NCBI GenBank assembly: GCA_902494565.1
Contig: CABUTN010000025.1
Location: 1 to 27,082 of the forward strand
DNA from: an uncultured Collinsella sp.
GTDB taxonomy: Bacteria > Actinomycetota > Coriobacteriia > Coriobacteriales > Coriobacteriaceae
Reading direction: 5' to 3'
Length of the DNA: 27,082 nt
The position numbers and the translations under genes are program-made. Below, one piece after another: positions 7,560-14,864 of this stretch. How positions within the stretch are numbered: position 1 is the stretch's first letter; each line of letters starts with the position of its first letter. The notes below the pieces were generated by a model. It had not been told where the DNA came from and ran no database searches. It was given only the letters and a program-made list of their open reading frames with translations.

Positions 7560-7997
7560 TGTCCCAAATGCGGCAAGGCACATACCCGCGTCGTTGATTC
7601 TCGTATGCAGGAGTCAAATAACACCATTAAGCGCCGTCGCGAATGTTGCTCGTGTAACTATCGCTTTACAACGTTTGAGCGATGCGAAGACCCAATCGAG
7701 GTCATTAAGTCAGACGGAACCAAGCAGCGGTTCGATCGCAATAAGCTGCTCGTCGGCTTGATGCGCGCCACCATCAAGCGCGATATCGACACTAAGAAGC
7801 TCAATGAGATTATCGACGACATCGAGGTCGAGCTGCGCTCTCGCACGCTGACGGCCGTCACGTCCCATGAGTTGGGTGACATGGTGCTCAAGCGCTTGGC
7901 CAAGATCGACAAGGTGGCCTACATCCGTTTTGCCTCGGTCTACCGCGATTTCAAAGACGTCGATGAGTTTCTGCTAGAGCTCGACAAGCTAAGGTGA
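7554..7997 (+). CDS. nrdR: Transcriptional repressor NrdR
   Basis: A 147-residue zinc-ribbon plus ATP-cone repressor of ribonucleotide reductase genes, sensing ATP/dATP. The N-terminal zinc ribbon has C3 and C6 in MRCPKCG and a second cysteine pair within CCSC at about 31-34, followed by RFTTFER. The ATP-cone runs from about residue 48 (PIEVIKSDGTKQRFDRNKL) to ~137 (YIRFASVYRDFKDVDEF). It follows the LysM gene by 51 nt and precedes dut by 4 nt, so damage response, dNTP control and dUTP removal are adjacent. The lexA-LysM-nrdR order is the same as in mycobacteria. Its start codon lies in a long inverted repeat. Confidence 0.96.
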   Translation: MRCPKCGKAHTRVVDSRMQESNNTIKRRRECCSCNYRFTTFERCEDPIEVIKSDGTKQRFDRNKLLVGLMRATIKRDIDTKKLNEIIDDIEVELRSRTLTAVTSHELGDMVLKRLAKIDKVAYIRFASVYRDFKDVDEFLLELDKLR

Positions 7998-8001
7998 TTC
8001 C

Positions 8002-8445
8002 ATGTCCAACATTACCGTCAACATAAAGCGTCTCGACCCCACCGTCGAGCTTCCCAAATACGCCCATCCCACCGATGCCGGCTTGGATCTGCGCTCCAAC
8101 GAGGACTGCGTCCTGAAGCCCTTCGAACGCCGTCTGGTCTCTACTGGGCTGGCCATCGCCCTGCCCGATGGCTACGCCGGCTTCGTCCAGCCCCGCAGCG
8201 GCTTGGCCATCAAGCAGGGCCTGTCTATAGTCAACACGCCGGGCCTCATCGACGCCCACTACCGAGGAGAACTCAAGGTTATCCTCATCAACCTGGACCC
8301 CTCCAACAACATCCAAATCAACAAAGGCGACCGCATTGCCCAACTCGTCATCCAAGAAGTCCCCACGGTCAACCTCGTAGAAGTAGAAGAACTAGACAAA
8401 ACCGACCGAGGAGCCGGCGGTTTCGGTTCTAGCGGCGTAGCTTAG
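8002..8445 (+). CDS. dut: dUTP diphosphatase (dUTPase)
   Basis: Trimeric dUTPase hydrolysing dUTP to dUMP and PPi, which keeps uracil out of DNA and feeds dTMP synthesis. All five motifs are present in 147 residues: 1 TDAGLDLRS, 2 PRSGLAIKQG, 3 GLIDAHYRGELKVIL, 4 GDRIAQLVI and 5 RGAGGFGSSG near the C-terminus. An AAGGTG site precedes the ATG by 5 nt and overlaps the end of nrdR, so the two genes are likely cotranscribed. No classical terminator follows; a cluster of large palindromes begins 18 nt after the stop codon. Confidence 0.96.
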   Translation: MSNITVNIKRLDPTVELPKYAHPTDAGLDLRSNEDCVLKPFERRLVSTGLAIALPDGYAGFVQPRSGLAIKQGLSIVNTPGLIDAHYRGELKVILINLDPSNNIQINKGDRIAQLVIQEVPTVNLVEVEELDKTDRGAGGFGSSGVA

Positions 8446-8462
8446 TCGTTTACGCACTGTCC

Positions 8463-8566
8463 GCTGACCGGCCCGACCCGCCTATATATCATCCCATACT
8501 CAAACATTCTCGCTTCGCTGCGAAACTGCGCGTGGGACGAAATATAGGCGGGTCGGGCCGGTCAGC
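8463..8566. repeat. Palindromic repeat element, copy 1
   Basis: A perfect 25-bp inverted repeat (arms 8463-8487 and 8542-8566; outer end GCTGACCGGCCCGACCC) encloses a 54-nt core. The stem continues inward past single mismatches through TCCCA/TGGGA. The core (CATACTCAAACATTCTCGC...) is also found, in the opposite orientation, in copy 2 and partly in copy 3. It lies between convergent dut and the glycosyltransferase gene. No T-run follows, so it is not a standard terminator. Confidence 0.85.
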
Positions 8567-8642
8567 TGCGTTTACGCACTACCAGCTGCGCCGGATCTCC
8601 ATATTTGAAGCTGCAAAGGCGAACCAAAGTAATTAATTGCAG

Positions 8643-8687
8643 TAATCAGATGCGGCAAAGGGACTGTTCCTTTGCCGCATCTGATTA
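8643..8687. repeat. 19-bp perfect hairpin
   Basis: The arms 8643-8661 (TAATCAGATGCGGCAAAGG) and 8669-8687 are perfectly complementary around the 7-nt loop GACTGTT. The sequence is unrelated to the palindromic copies on either side. It is not followed by a clear T-tract on either strand. It may act as a transcription barrier between the convergent genes or be a separate small repeat family. Confidence 0.75.
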
Positions 8688-8724
8688 TCAGAAAGATTGA
8701 TTGTTGTTTTCAAGCGAGTAGCCG

Positions 8725-8827
8725 CCCGCCCGCTTCTCTCACATATCGTTCCACGCGCAGTTTCGCAGCGAGCGAAGCGAAGCGAGAATGTTTGAGCATG
8801 GAATGATATGTGTGAGAAGCGGGCGGG
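8725..8827. repeat. Palindromic repeat element, copy 2 (inverted relative to copy 1)
   Basis: Arms 8725-8747 (CCCGCCCGCTTCTCTCACAT...) and 8805-8827 pair over 23 bp with one mismatch, and pairing continues inward through GTTCCA/TGGAAT. The core has the same sequence as copy 1 on the opposite strand, with an extra ~9 nt in the TTCGCT stretch. Where copy 1 pairs TCCCA/TGGGA, copy 2 pairs TTCCA/TGGAA, a compensatory change. Confidence 0.85.
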
Positions 8828-8888
8828 AGGGATACGAGCGCCCCGCGAGAATGTTTGAGCATGGAATGATATAAGGGCGGTTCCCGCC
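8822..8888. repeat. Palindromic repeat element, copy 3 (partial)
   Basis: The 3' half of the core (CGAGAATGTTTGAGCATGGA, 8845-8864, then ATGATAT) repeats copy 2 almost exactly. Weak terminal arms GGCGGGA (8822-8828) and TCCCGCC (8882-8888) can still pair. The 5' half of the core is missing. It shares its left arm with the right arm of copy 2, so the two are fused in tandem. Confidence 0.7.
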
Positions 8889-8905
8889 GAGCAGCGGACA
8901 TTCGA

Positions 8906-10207
8906 CTAGCGGATATGCGCGGGCTTTCCTCCCCAGTAGAAGCGGCAGAAGGCTCGTTTGCGCTTTTGGGGTTTGCCTACGAGCTCCATGGTGGCGATGG
9001 CTATGTCTTCGGCTGCGTGGGGGCGGCGTAGTACTTCGCCGTTGATGAGTAGGGCTTTGAGTGATTCGGGATGGTCGTGCAAGTGACGTAGGGTTACGAT
9101 GAGTTCTCGTGCGGTGGTGACATGCATGCTGGCGCCCATGCCGGTGAGCATCGTGGTGTTGGCCTTTTCCTGGCCGTATGATTTGCCCAGCAGGATCATC
9201 GGCAGATGAGCGCACAGGCACTCGGTGACGGTGAGCCCGCCCGATTTGAGGATTGCCAGGTCGCAGCCGTGCATGAGGGCTGCCATGTCGTCCACGTAGT
9301 CCAGAACCGTGACGTTTTCGAGCTTCATGGCGTCGAAGAGCGTCTTGAGGCGGGTGGCGTATTCCTCATCCTTGCCCGGCAAAAAGACAAAGTGCATGTC
9401 CTCGAAGCTGCGCAGGAAGGGGAGTGTGCGGTCCATCTCCGCGCGAAAGCGAACGTACGGTTGAGGCAAACTGGCGCCGGCCATCACCAGCACGACGGTC
9501 TTGTCGATGGGGAGATTGAACTTCTCGAGTTCTTCCTCGCGATTGTAGTCCGTATCAAACCCGGCGCGGATGGGGATGCCTGTAATGCGGATTTTGGTCT
9601 CGGGAACCTTGCGCGGGCGCAGCGTTTCGGCCATAAACTCGTTGGCCACGCAGAACAGGTCGGTGTCCTTGTGGGGCCAAAAGCCTTCGACTTCATAGTC
9701 TGTTGGTACGCAGATGACCGGGTAATCGATACCCGTGATGACGCGGGCGCCCACAGCAACATTGGCTGCCGTAATGTGTGTTGCAACCACGGCCATGGGC
9801 CTGCGGGTGCGGACATAATCGTTGAAGGCGGGGAACATAATACGTGACCATGCCGTGCCGCCACCCCAGAGCAGATGTCCCGTAAACGTATATCGCCAGG
9901 TTAGGTCATATATGGGGCGCGTGGCGCCGGTAAACGAAGCTGCTGTTTTATTACCATCGAACCTAATGCGTCCAAAATCGAGGATATCCAGGACTTCGAT
10001 CACAACATCCTCAGGAATTCCCTTGGTGCCGCGGATAAGATCAAATGCTTGTGCAATCGCGTTGGCGGCGGCTTTGTGGCCCGATCCAACCGATGCGTGC
10101 ACAATGGTTACTACGGGTTTTTGTGCAGGTGAAACGGTCATTTGCTCCGGTTGGGGAGTAGCTTGCATGGGCAGGGGAGCGCTATTGCTCGTCTGCGTTT
10201 GATCCAT
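8906..10207 (-). CDS. GT28-type diacylglycerol glycosyltransferase (MGDG synthase/UgtP-like)
   Basis: A 433-residue GT-B glycosyltransferase probably adding sugar from a UDP-sugar to diacylglycerol at the inner membrane face, making glycolipids or lipoteichoic-acid anchors. The N-terminal MGDG-synthase domain begins at ~32 (VVTIVHASVGSGHKAAANAI). The GT28 C-terminal domain starts near 250 (VLVMAGASLPQPYV) and contains the donor-binding region DLAILKSGGLTVTECLCAHLP. A Pro/Gln-rich, probably disordered stretch precedes it. The ATG has AGGGGAG 6 nt upstream. It stands alone, divergent from trxB and convergent with dut across the palindrome cluster. Sugar donor and product are not determined by the sequence. 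Confidence 0.82.
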   Translation of the reverse strand: MDQTQTSNSAPLPMQATPQPEQMTVSPAQKPVVTIVHASVGSGHKAAANAIAQAFDLIRGTKGIPEDVVIEVLDILDFGRIRFDGNKTAASFTGATRPIYDLTWRYTFTGHLLWGGGTAWSRIMFPAFNDYVRTRRPMAVVATHITAANVAVGARVITGIDYPVICVPTDYEVEGFWPHKDTDLFCVANEFMAETLRPRKVPETKIRITGIPIRAGFDTDYNREEELEKFNLPIDKTVVLVMAGASLPQPYVRFRAEMDRTLPFLRSFEDMHFVFLPGKDEEYATRLKTLFDAMKLENVTVLDYVDDMAALMHGCDLAILKSGGLTVTECLCAHLPMILLGKSYGQEKANTTMLTGMGASMHVTTARELIVTLRHLHDHPESLKALLINGEVLRRPHAAEDIAIATMELVGKPQKRKRAFCRFYWGGKPAHIR

Positions 10208-10324
10208 CGATAACTCCCCTTCATCTTAGTTTCGCAAGGAATCATTGTAATGCATGAGTGTCACGTTCGTCTAAATTTGGGTATGAGCGCAAAGAACGCC
10301 AATCTTTCGACAGGAGGTCTCTTC

Positions 10325-11263
10325 ATGACTACCCAACAGCCGATCGATGTTGTTATTATCGGCGGCGGCCCTGCGGGCTATGCCGCAGCCATTTATGCGG
10401 CGCGTGCCAACCTAACGACGACTGTGATTGAACAGGGCATGTCGGGAGGGCAGATCGCCACAACCAATGAGGTCGAGAACTATCCGGGCATTCCGCTGCT
10501 GAGCGGTACTGAACTTGGTGAGCGGTTCCAACAACATGCTGAAGGCTTGGGGGCTCAGGTTGAATGGAGTATGGTGACGGGCGTCGACTACGATGCCGAT
10601 GCAGCGCTGTTTACGGTGCATCACGATATGGGCGATACGCTGGCTTCGAGCGTTATCGCTTGCATGGGTGCTACGCCGCGTCCGGTAGGTTTCGCTGGCG
10701 AGGATACGTATCGCGGTCGTGGCGTTTCATATTGCGCAACATGTGACGGCATGTTCTTCCGCGGCAAACAGGTCTTTGTCATCGGTGGCGGCAATGCCGC
10801 CTGCGAGGAAGCCCTGTTCTTGTCAGAAATCGCCAGCAGTGTGACCATCGTGCTGCGCCGCGACCAGTTCCGTGCACCCGATGGTGTTGTTCAGAAAGTA
10901 CTCGCAAAGGACAATATTACAGTTAGGTACCAAACTAGTATTGTGGAGCTATCGGGCGAAGCCATGCCAACGACGATTACCTTTAAGGACAATGCATCCG
11001 GCGAGACTCATACCGAGTCATTTGAGCCCGGCTCGTTTGGCATCTTTGTCTTTACCGGAACGCAGCCCCATACCGAGCTTGTTGAGCATCTAGTTGATCT
11101 GGCGCCTGATGGCGGCATTCTGACTGATGAATCCATGGCGACCCGCACGCCAGGTCTATTTGCCGCTGGCGATATCCGTTCCAAACGTTTACGCCAGGTT
11201 GTGACCGCTGTTTCTGATGGAGCCATAGCGGCAACAAGCGCATATGCATTTCTCCGCGGATAA
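10325..11263 (+). CDS. trxB: Thioredoxin reductase
   Basis: A 312-residue flavoprotein that reduces thioredoxin with NADPH. The FAD-binding site is GGGPAGYAAAIYAARANL near the N-terminus. The redox-active disulfide is CATC at C137/C140, the NADPH-binding site GGGNAACEEALFLSE, and the C-terminal FAD motif GLFAAGDIRSKRLRQVVTAVSDGA. The start was set at the ATG with AGGAGG 7 nt upstream; an in-frame ATG at 10250 would add 25 non-conserved residues that run through this ribosome binding site. No thioredoxin gene is adjacent. Transcription should stop at the 13-bp hairpin at 11304-11345. Confidence 0.94.
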   Translation: MTTQQPIDVVIIGGGPAGYAAAIYAARANLTTTVIEQGMSGGQIATTNEVENYPGIPLLSGTELGERFQQHAEGLGAQVEWSMVTGVDYDADAALFTVHHDMGDTLASSVIACMGATPRPVGFAGEDTYRGRGVSYCATCDGMFFRGKQVFVIGGGNAACEEALFLSEIASSVTIVLRRDQFRAPDGVVQKVLAKDNITVRYQTSIVELSGEAMPTTITFKDNASGETHTESFEPGSFGIFVFTGTQPHTELVEHLVDLAPDGGILTDESMATRTPGLFAAGDIRSKRLRQVVTAVSDGAIAATSAYAFLRG

Positions 11264-11303
11264 GTACGATAATATATCTTATGTAAAGTTGCTATCTTTA
11301 AAC

Positions 11304-11345
11304 AAAGTGGTTGGACGGTGCATCAATGTGCTGTCCAACCACTTT
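11304..11345 (+). terminator. Hairpin terminator after trxB
   Basis: AAAGTGGTTGGAC (11304-11316) and GTCCAACCACTTT (11333-11345) form a perfect 13-bp stem with a 16-nt loop. The base of the stem is A-rich on one side and T-rich on the other. The T-tract is short (TTTTA). Confidence 0.75.
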
Positions 11346-11362
11346 TACTTGCCGGCTATGTG

Positions 11363-11390
11363 GTATGCAAAACTAGATAATCTAGAATAC
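11363..11390. promoter_or_regulatory. Palindromic candidate operator before the DUF1836 gene
   Basis: CTAGAT-A-ATCTAG (11373-11385) is a perfect dyad located 33 nt before the DUF1836 start. The surrounding GTATGCAAAACTAGATA (11363-11379) recurs as GTATTCAAAACTAGATA in the palindrome upstream of degV (13037-13053). The region is AT-rich, as expected of a promoter, but I cannot assign a convincing -35/-10 pair. Confidence 0.5.
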
Positions 11391-11417
11391 AATATAGAAA
11401 ATGAACGGAGGACCTTT

Positions 11418-12029
11418 ATGAACCACGTTAAACACGTTATTCCGATGTCTGATTCGTCGGTCAGCATTAAGCCTGAGGATATTCAGCCCACTGTGCTGCC
11501 CGATGCATTTATTCAGTCCGATATCGTGCGCAAACTTAATACGTTGAGTCTGCCGCGCTATAACCAGTTGCCCAATGTGACGCTCTACCGCGACCAGGTT
11601 ATTGAGTATGTTACGCTGTGGATGGAGCCGCTGTCCATTTGCGTTGAGCAGCCTATCATTACGCCATCGATGATCAATAACTACGTAAAGGTCGGCCTAG
11701 TGCCTGCTCCGGTCAAAAAGCAATATGGCCGCGAGCAGATTGCCCGCCTGATCGCTATCTGCATCTTTAAGCAGGTGCTACCTATTGCTGCGGTGCAGGC
11801 ACTCTTTAACATTCAGCGTTTGAGCTACGATGCCCCGACGGCCTTTGATTATGTGGTCGATCAGCTCGAGGCATCGATTCGTGCGGCGTTTTCCGTCGAG
11901 CAGACTCCCGTGCCCGATACGGCGCATCAGGTAACGCGTGAGTCGCTGCTTGTGCGTAGCGCGGTATCGTCCTTCGTTTCGAAGGCGTACTTGATGAGCT
12001 ATCTCAAGTTCAACGGGTTTAATAGCTAG
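11418..12029 (+). CDS. DUF1836 family protein, putative DNA-binding regulator
   Basis: A 203-residue cytosolic protein. The central part (LPRYNQLPNVTLYRDQVIEY; then IITPSMINNYVKVGLVPAPV and YGREQIARLIAICIFKQVLP) matches the DUF1836 family. The VNNYVKxGLVP-type stretch resembles a MerR-like winged helix, so DNA binding is likely. The ATG has CGGAGGA 5 nt upstream; an in-frame upstream extension to 11244 would start inside trxB and cross its terminator. A palindrome lies 33 nt upstream and a related one precedes the next gene, degV, which suggests autoregulation and control of degV. That is inference; no function is established for the family. Confidence 0.82.
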   Translation: MNHVKHVIPMSDSSVSIKPEDIQPTVLPDAFIQSDIVRKLNTLSLPRYNQLPNVTLYRDQVIEYVTLWMEPLSICVEQPIITPSMINNYVKVGLVPAPVKKQYGREQIARLIAICIFKQVLPIAAVQALFNIQRLSYDAPTAFDYVVDQLEASIRAAFSVEQTPVPDTAHQVTRESLLVRSAVSSFVSKAYLMSYLKFNGFNS

Positions 12030-12041
12030 CCGACGTATAAA

Positions 12042-12088
12042 ACGGGCGGGACAAAGAGCCATCTGTCGCTTTGTCCCGCCCGTATTTT
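12042..12088. terminator. Bidirectional terminator between DUF1836 and degV
   Basis: ACGGGCGGGACAAAG (12042-12056) pairs perfectly with CTTTGTCCCGCCCGT (12069-12083), a 15-bp stem with a 12-nt loop. A T5 run follows on the plus strand (12085-12089), and four T's follow on the minus strand. It serves both convergent genes. Confidence 0.92.
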
Positions 12089-12102
12089 TGCTTGGTTGGA
12101 CT

Positions 12103-12969
12103 TTATTTGCCCGAAGCTACGCCCATGCCGTAGCCGATGATGAGGCCGTGCATCTCGGCGTAATAGGAATCCAGGCCGTTGCAGGGCATGATGATGGTCT
12201 TGGAGCCGGGCCAATGCTCGACTATGCGGTCAGTGAGCGCCTGGGCTCCAGCTTCGTTCTCAACGTGATCTATGACGACCTCACCGCCCGTAAAGCCCTC
12301 GGCTTCCATAGTGTCGATGATCTTGTTGAGCATCTTTTTTTCGCCACGCGTGTGCCCGACGAGTTCGATTTTACCGGCCTCACTCGCCGTGCCCAAAATG
12401 CGGATATTGAGCTTGTTGGCAATGACGCCGGCTGCCTTAGGGATACGTCCGGCTTTGGCGAGGTTTTCGTAATTGCACAAACTGAAGAGGATTTTGCTGT
12501 TCTGTTCAAGGCTATCGAAGCATGCGCAAGCATCCTCGAATGAGACATTCGGATTGCTTGCAAGATAGCGGTCGAACAGCAAGAAAATGAGGTCCATTTT
12601 GCCGCCAGCTGCGCGTGAATTGACTAGATGAATCTGTCGGTCGGGCTCCTCGGCAAGAACCATATCGCGAGCCGTGGCTGCCGCGTTGTAGCTGCCCGAC
12701 ACGCCCTCAGAGATCGGCATGCAGATGGTCTTGTCTGCCAATTTGAAGAGCTCGGCCCACTCCCCTACGCTGGGACAAGCGCTCGAAGAAGCGTTCGTCT
12801 CCGCCTGAACAGCGCAGTTGAGCTCATGAACATCGAGCGAAAGGTCATCGACGAATTCATGCTCCCCCACTCGAATTTTGAGGGGCGCAAATGCAAAGGT
12901 GGTATGGGGCGCGGTCGGTTGCCAATCGCGGAGGTTGCAGCTTGAATCGGAGATAAGTGCCCAGCTCAT
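12103..12969 (-). CDS. DegV family fatty-acid-binding protein
   Basis: A 288-residue DegV/FakB-type protein. Such proteins bind one fatty acid and, with a FakA kinase, deliver acyl-phosphate for phospholipid synthesis. Visible family landmarks are the N-terminal LISDSSCNL, the threonine/serine-rich SACPSVGEWAELF, ICMPISEGVSGSYNAA and VNSRAAGGKMDLI. No FakA is nearby. The ATG has AAAGGA 6 nt upstream. A TATAAT -10 lies about 30 bp upstream and a 12-bp palindrome further upstream. Bound ligand cannot be told from sequence. Confidence 0.9.
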   Translation of the reverse strand: MSWALISDSSCNLRDWQPTAPHTTFAFAPLKIRVGEHEFVDDLSLDVHELNCAVQAETNASSSACPSVGEWAELFKLADKTICMPISEGVSGSYNAAATARDMVLAEEPDRQIHLVNSRAAGGKMDLIFLLFDRYLASNPNVSFEDACACFDSLEQNSKILFSLCNYENLAKAGRIPKAAGVIANKLNIRILGTASEAGKIELVGHTRGEKKMLNKIIDTMEAEGFTGGEVVIDHVENEAGAQALTDRIVEHWPGSKTIIMPCNGLDSYYAEMHGLIIGYGMGVASGK

Positions 12970-12998
12970 AGAGGGTCCTTTCTAATCGTTCCCATTCA

Positions 12999-13004
12999 AT
13001 TATA
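12999..13004 (-). promoter_or_regulatory. -10 box of the degV promoter
   Basis: On the minus strand this reads TATAAT, an exact -10 consensus, 29 nt before the degV ATG. No good TTGACA lies 16-18 bp upstream, where the sequence is GC-rich. The promoter may therefore need an activator, and the 12-bp palindrome at 13027-13057 sits in the right place for one. Confidence 0.55.
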
Positions 13005-13026
13005 GCCATCTTGCAGACCGATTGGG

Positions 13027-13057
13027 CCGCTATCTAGTATTCAAAACTAGATAGCGG
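13027..13057. promoter_or_regulatory. 12-bp palindrome upstream of degV
   Basis: CCGCTATCTAGT (13027-13038) and ACTAGATAGCGG (13046-13057) are perfect inverted copies separated by the 7-nt ATTCAAA. It lies just upstream of the degV -35 position. The half-site ACTAGATA is the same as in the dyad before the DUF1836 gene. No T-run follows, so a terminator role is unlikely. Confidence 0.6.
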
Positions 13058-13073
13058 ACTGCACTAAAGGCAA

Positions 13074-13110
13074 AAGAATGGACCCCATGACTCAAAGCCA
13101 CGAGGTCCAT
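13074..13110 (-). terminator. Terminator after the NlpC/P60 gene
   Basis: On the minus strand ATGGACC (13110-13104) pairs with GGTCCAT (13084-13078), followed by TCTTTTG. The loop is 19 nt with weak internal pairing. It lies 24 nt after the NlpC/P60 stop codon. Confidence 0.65.
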
Positions 13111-13133
13111 ATCCGTTTGCTTTATCTGAATAC

Positions 13134-14261
13134 TTAGTAGCGCACGAAAATGTAGTTGTTGTTCATGCCGGCGGCAACGGAGCTGATGATAACACCCGTG
13201 TTGTAGTCAGAAGCATGAATCATCTGACCACCACCGATGTAAATGCCGGTGTGGTACGAGTTGACCACAACGTCACCGGGCTGCGGATCGGACACACGCG
13301 TCCAGCCCATAAAGGTACCCGTGGTGCCCAGGCGGCAATAACGACCAGTGAGGCAATAGCTAACAAAACCAGAGCAGTCGAAGCTGTTCGGGCCAATACC
13401 GCCCCAAGAATAGGCGCAACCAAGCTTGCTGTATGCACGCGAGACAACAGAACCGCCATCGACGGACTGGCTCGGAGCAGAAGGCGTCGGAGCCGGAGCA
13501 GGCGTGGAGGGCTGCGGCGTCGGAGCAGGTGCCGGCGTAGGAGCCGGAGTGTTGCCGCCCTGGTTGTTGTTATTGCTGGTCTGGCCACCGTTGTTGGTGT
13601 TCTCGGTCGTACCGGCAGTCTCGTTGCTCACCGTGGCCTTCTCGGCGGTGCTGGCGTTGATGCCGGCCTGCAGCGCGGCGTTGGCCTCGGCCTCGGCGGC
13701 AAGCTCGGCCTGCAGCTGCGAATCCAGGGAGTTCACGACGTTCTGGGCTTCAGCCTGCTGGGCGTTAAGCTCGTCGACCTTCTTTTGCGTGGCGGCGACG
13801 TTCTTCTCCTGCTCGGCCTGCTTATCGGTGAGCTGCTGCTTAAGCTCCTTGACCTCTTGAATGGTCTGAGCTTGCTTATCGGAAACTTTGCCGTAGTAGA
13901 ACAGACGGTTGAGCATATCGCTCAGGTCGTCGACACCCGTCAGAACCTGAAGCAGGCTCAGACCGCCGGTTTTGTACTCGCCGGCGACATAGGTCGAGAG
14001 CTTGGCCTGACCATCGGCGATCTCCTGCTGCTTTTGCGTGATCTCGCCAGCAGTCTGATCGAGCGCCTGCGTCTGCGTTGCGAGCTCATCGTAAATCTGC
14101 TGGGTTTGGGTACCGATCTGCTCGAGCTTCGTACGAGCAGCGGCAAGGTCGGATGCGGTATCGGCGTAGGCAGGAGCCGCGAGGCCCAAGCCCAAAACAC
14201 AAGCGAGGGTTGCCGTAGCAGCGCAGCGTGCCATGTTTTTGTGCGTGTTTGCTGTGCGCAT
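13134..14261 (-). CDS. Secreted NlpC/P60 peptidoglycan hydrolase with coiled coil
   Basis: A 375-residue exported cell-wall endopeptidase that probably cleaves gamma-D-Glu-diamino-acid bonds in peptidoglycan, as RipA-type enzymes do. A Sec signal peptide occupies about residues 1-33, ending ...LAAPAYADT. A long coiled coil rich in Q, E, K and A spans about 35-200, followed by an Asn/Gln/Gly and then Pro/Ala-rich linker (~215-265) and the C-terminal NlpC/P60 domain (~270-375). The catalytic cysteine is in SFDCSGF and the histidine in SYHTGIYIGGG. The coiled coil suggests regulated activation by a divisome partner such as FtsEX, which is inference. AAGGAAG precedes the ATG. It is the last gene of the minus-strand run from pgsA. 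Confidence 0.92.
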   Translation of the reverse strand: MRTANTHKNMARCAATATLACVLGLGLAAPAYADTASDLAAARTKLEQIGTQTQQIYDELATQTQALDQTAGEITQKQQEIADGQAKLSTYVAGEYKTGGLSLLQVLTGVDDLSDMLNRLFYYGKVSDKQAQTIQEVKELKQQLTDKQAEQEKNVAATQKKVDELNAQQAEAQNVVNSLDSQLQAELAAEAEANAALQAGINASTAEKATVSNETAGTTENTNNGGQTSNNNNQGGNTPAPTPAPAPTPQPSTPAPAPTPSAPSQSVDGGSVVSRAYSKLGCAYSWGGIGPNSFDCSGFVSYCLTGRYCRLGTTGTFMGWTRVSDPQPGDVVVNSYHTGIYIGGGQMIHASDYNTGVIISSVAAGMNNNYIFVRY

Positions 14262-14293
14262 GTAGCTTCCTTTCCAGTAACTAAGGGTAACGG

Positions 14294-14824
14294 CTAGTCC
14301 ACCGTCACCAGGCTAAAGAGCTCCACATCGTCATCAGACGGCGTGAGCTTCTCGCGCGGGTTGAGAAACGCAAGCTCGAGGATACAACCGTAACCGACAA
14401 GCTTTGCGCCCATATCTTGCACCAGTTTACCTGTTGCTTCGACGGTTCCGCCCGTCGCGACCAAGTCGTCCAGAATCAACACGGTATCTTTAGAGCTGAT
14501 AGCGTCGGCATGGATCTCAATGGAATCCGTTCCGTACTCGAGCTCATAGCTCTGGCTCACAGTCTCGCGCGGTAGCTTGCCCGGTTTACGTGCGGGAACA
14601 AAGCCGGCGCCAAGGGCTACAGCCACCGGTACGCCAACCATAAAGCCGCGAGCCTCGGGACCCACGACCTTGGTGATTCCCGTGCCGGCAAAGTGCTCGG
14701 CGAGGGCATCGGTCATGGCTTTGAGCGCCTTGGGATTGCCAAAGAGCGGCGTGATGTCTTTAAAGATGACTCCGGGCTCGGGATAGTCGGGGATGTCGAC
14801 GATTTGAGATTCGAAGTCGTACAT
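14294..14824 (-). CDS. apt: Adenine phosphoribosyltransferase
   Basis: Converts adenine and PRPP to AMP in purine salvage. The 176-residue protein has the N-terminal YPEPGVIFKDITPLF motif, VGPEARGFMVGVPVA, and the PRPP-binding loop VLILDDLVATGGT at about 121-133. The ATG at 14824 has AAAGGT 6 nt upstream; an in-frame extension to 14908 adds non-conserved residues. It lies 40 nt downstream of the MerR gene and 32 nt upstream of the NlpC/P60 gene. Confidence 0.95.
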   Translation of the reverse strand: MYDFESQIVDIPDYPEPGVIFKDITPLFGNPKALKAMTDALAEHFAGTGITKVVGPEARGFMVGVPVAVALGAGFVPARKPGKLPRETVSQSYELEYGTDSIEIHADAISSKDTVLILDDLVATGGTVEATGKLVQDMGAKLVGYGCILELAFLNPREKLTPSDDDVELFSLVTVD

Positions 14825-14864
14825 TGCATGACCTTTCAATGGGTTGCCGAAATTACAGCAGCTG

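Noticed and set aside
9206..9847. Plus-strand reading frame inside the glycosyltransferase gene
   Set aside because: Antisense shadow; no ribosome binding site and no recognisable domain.
13215..14297. Long plus-strand reading frame (360 codons) opposite the NlpC/P60 gene
   Set aside because: Antisense of a gene with signal peptide, coiled coil and complete catalytic domain; the product is low-complexity Arg/Leu-rich.
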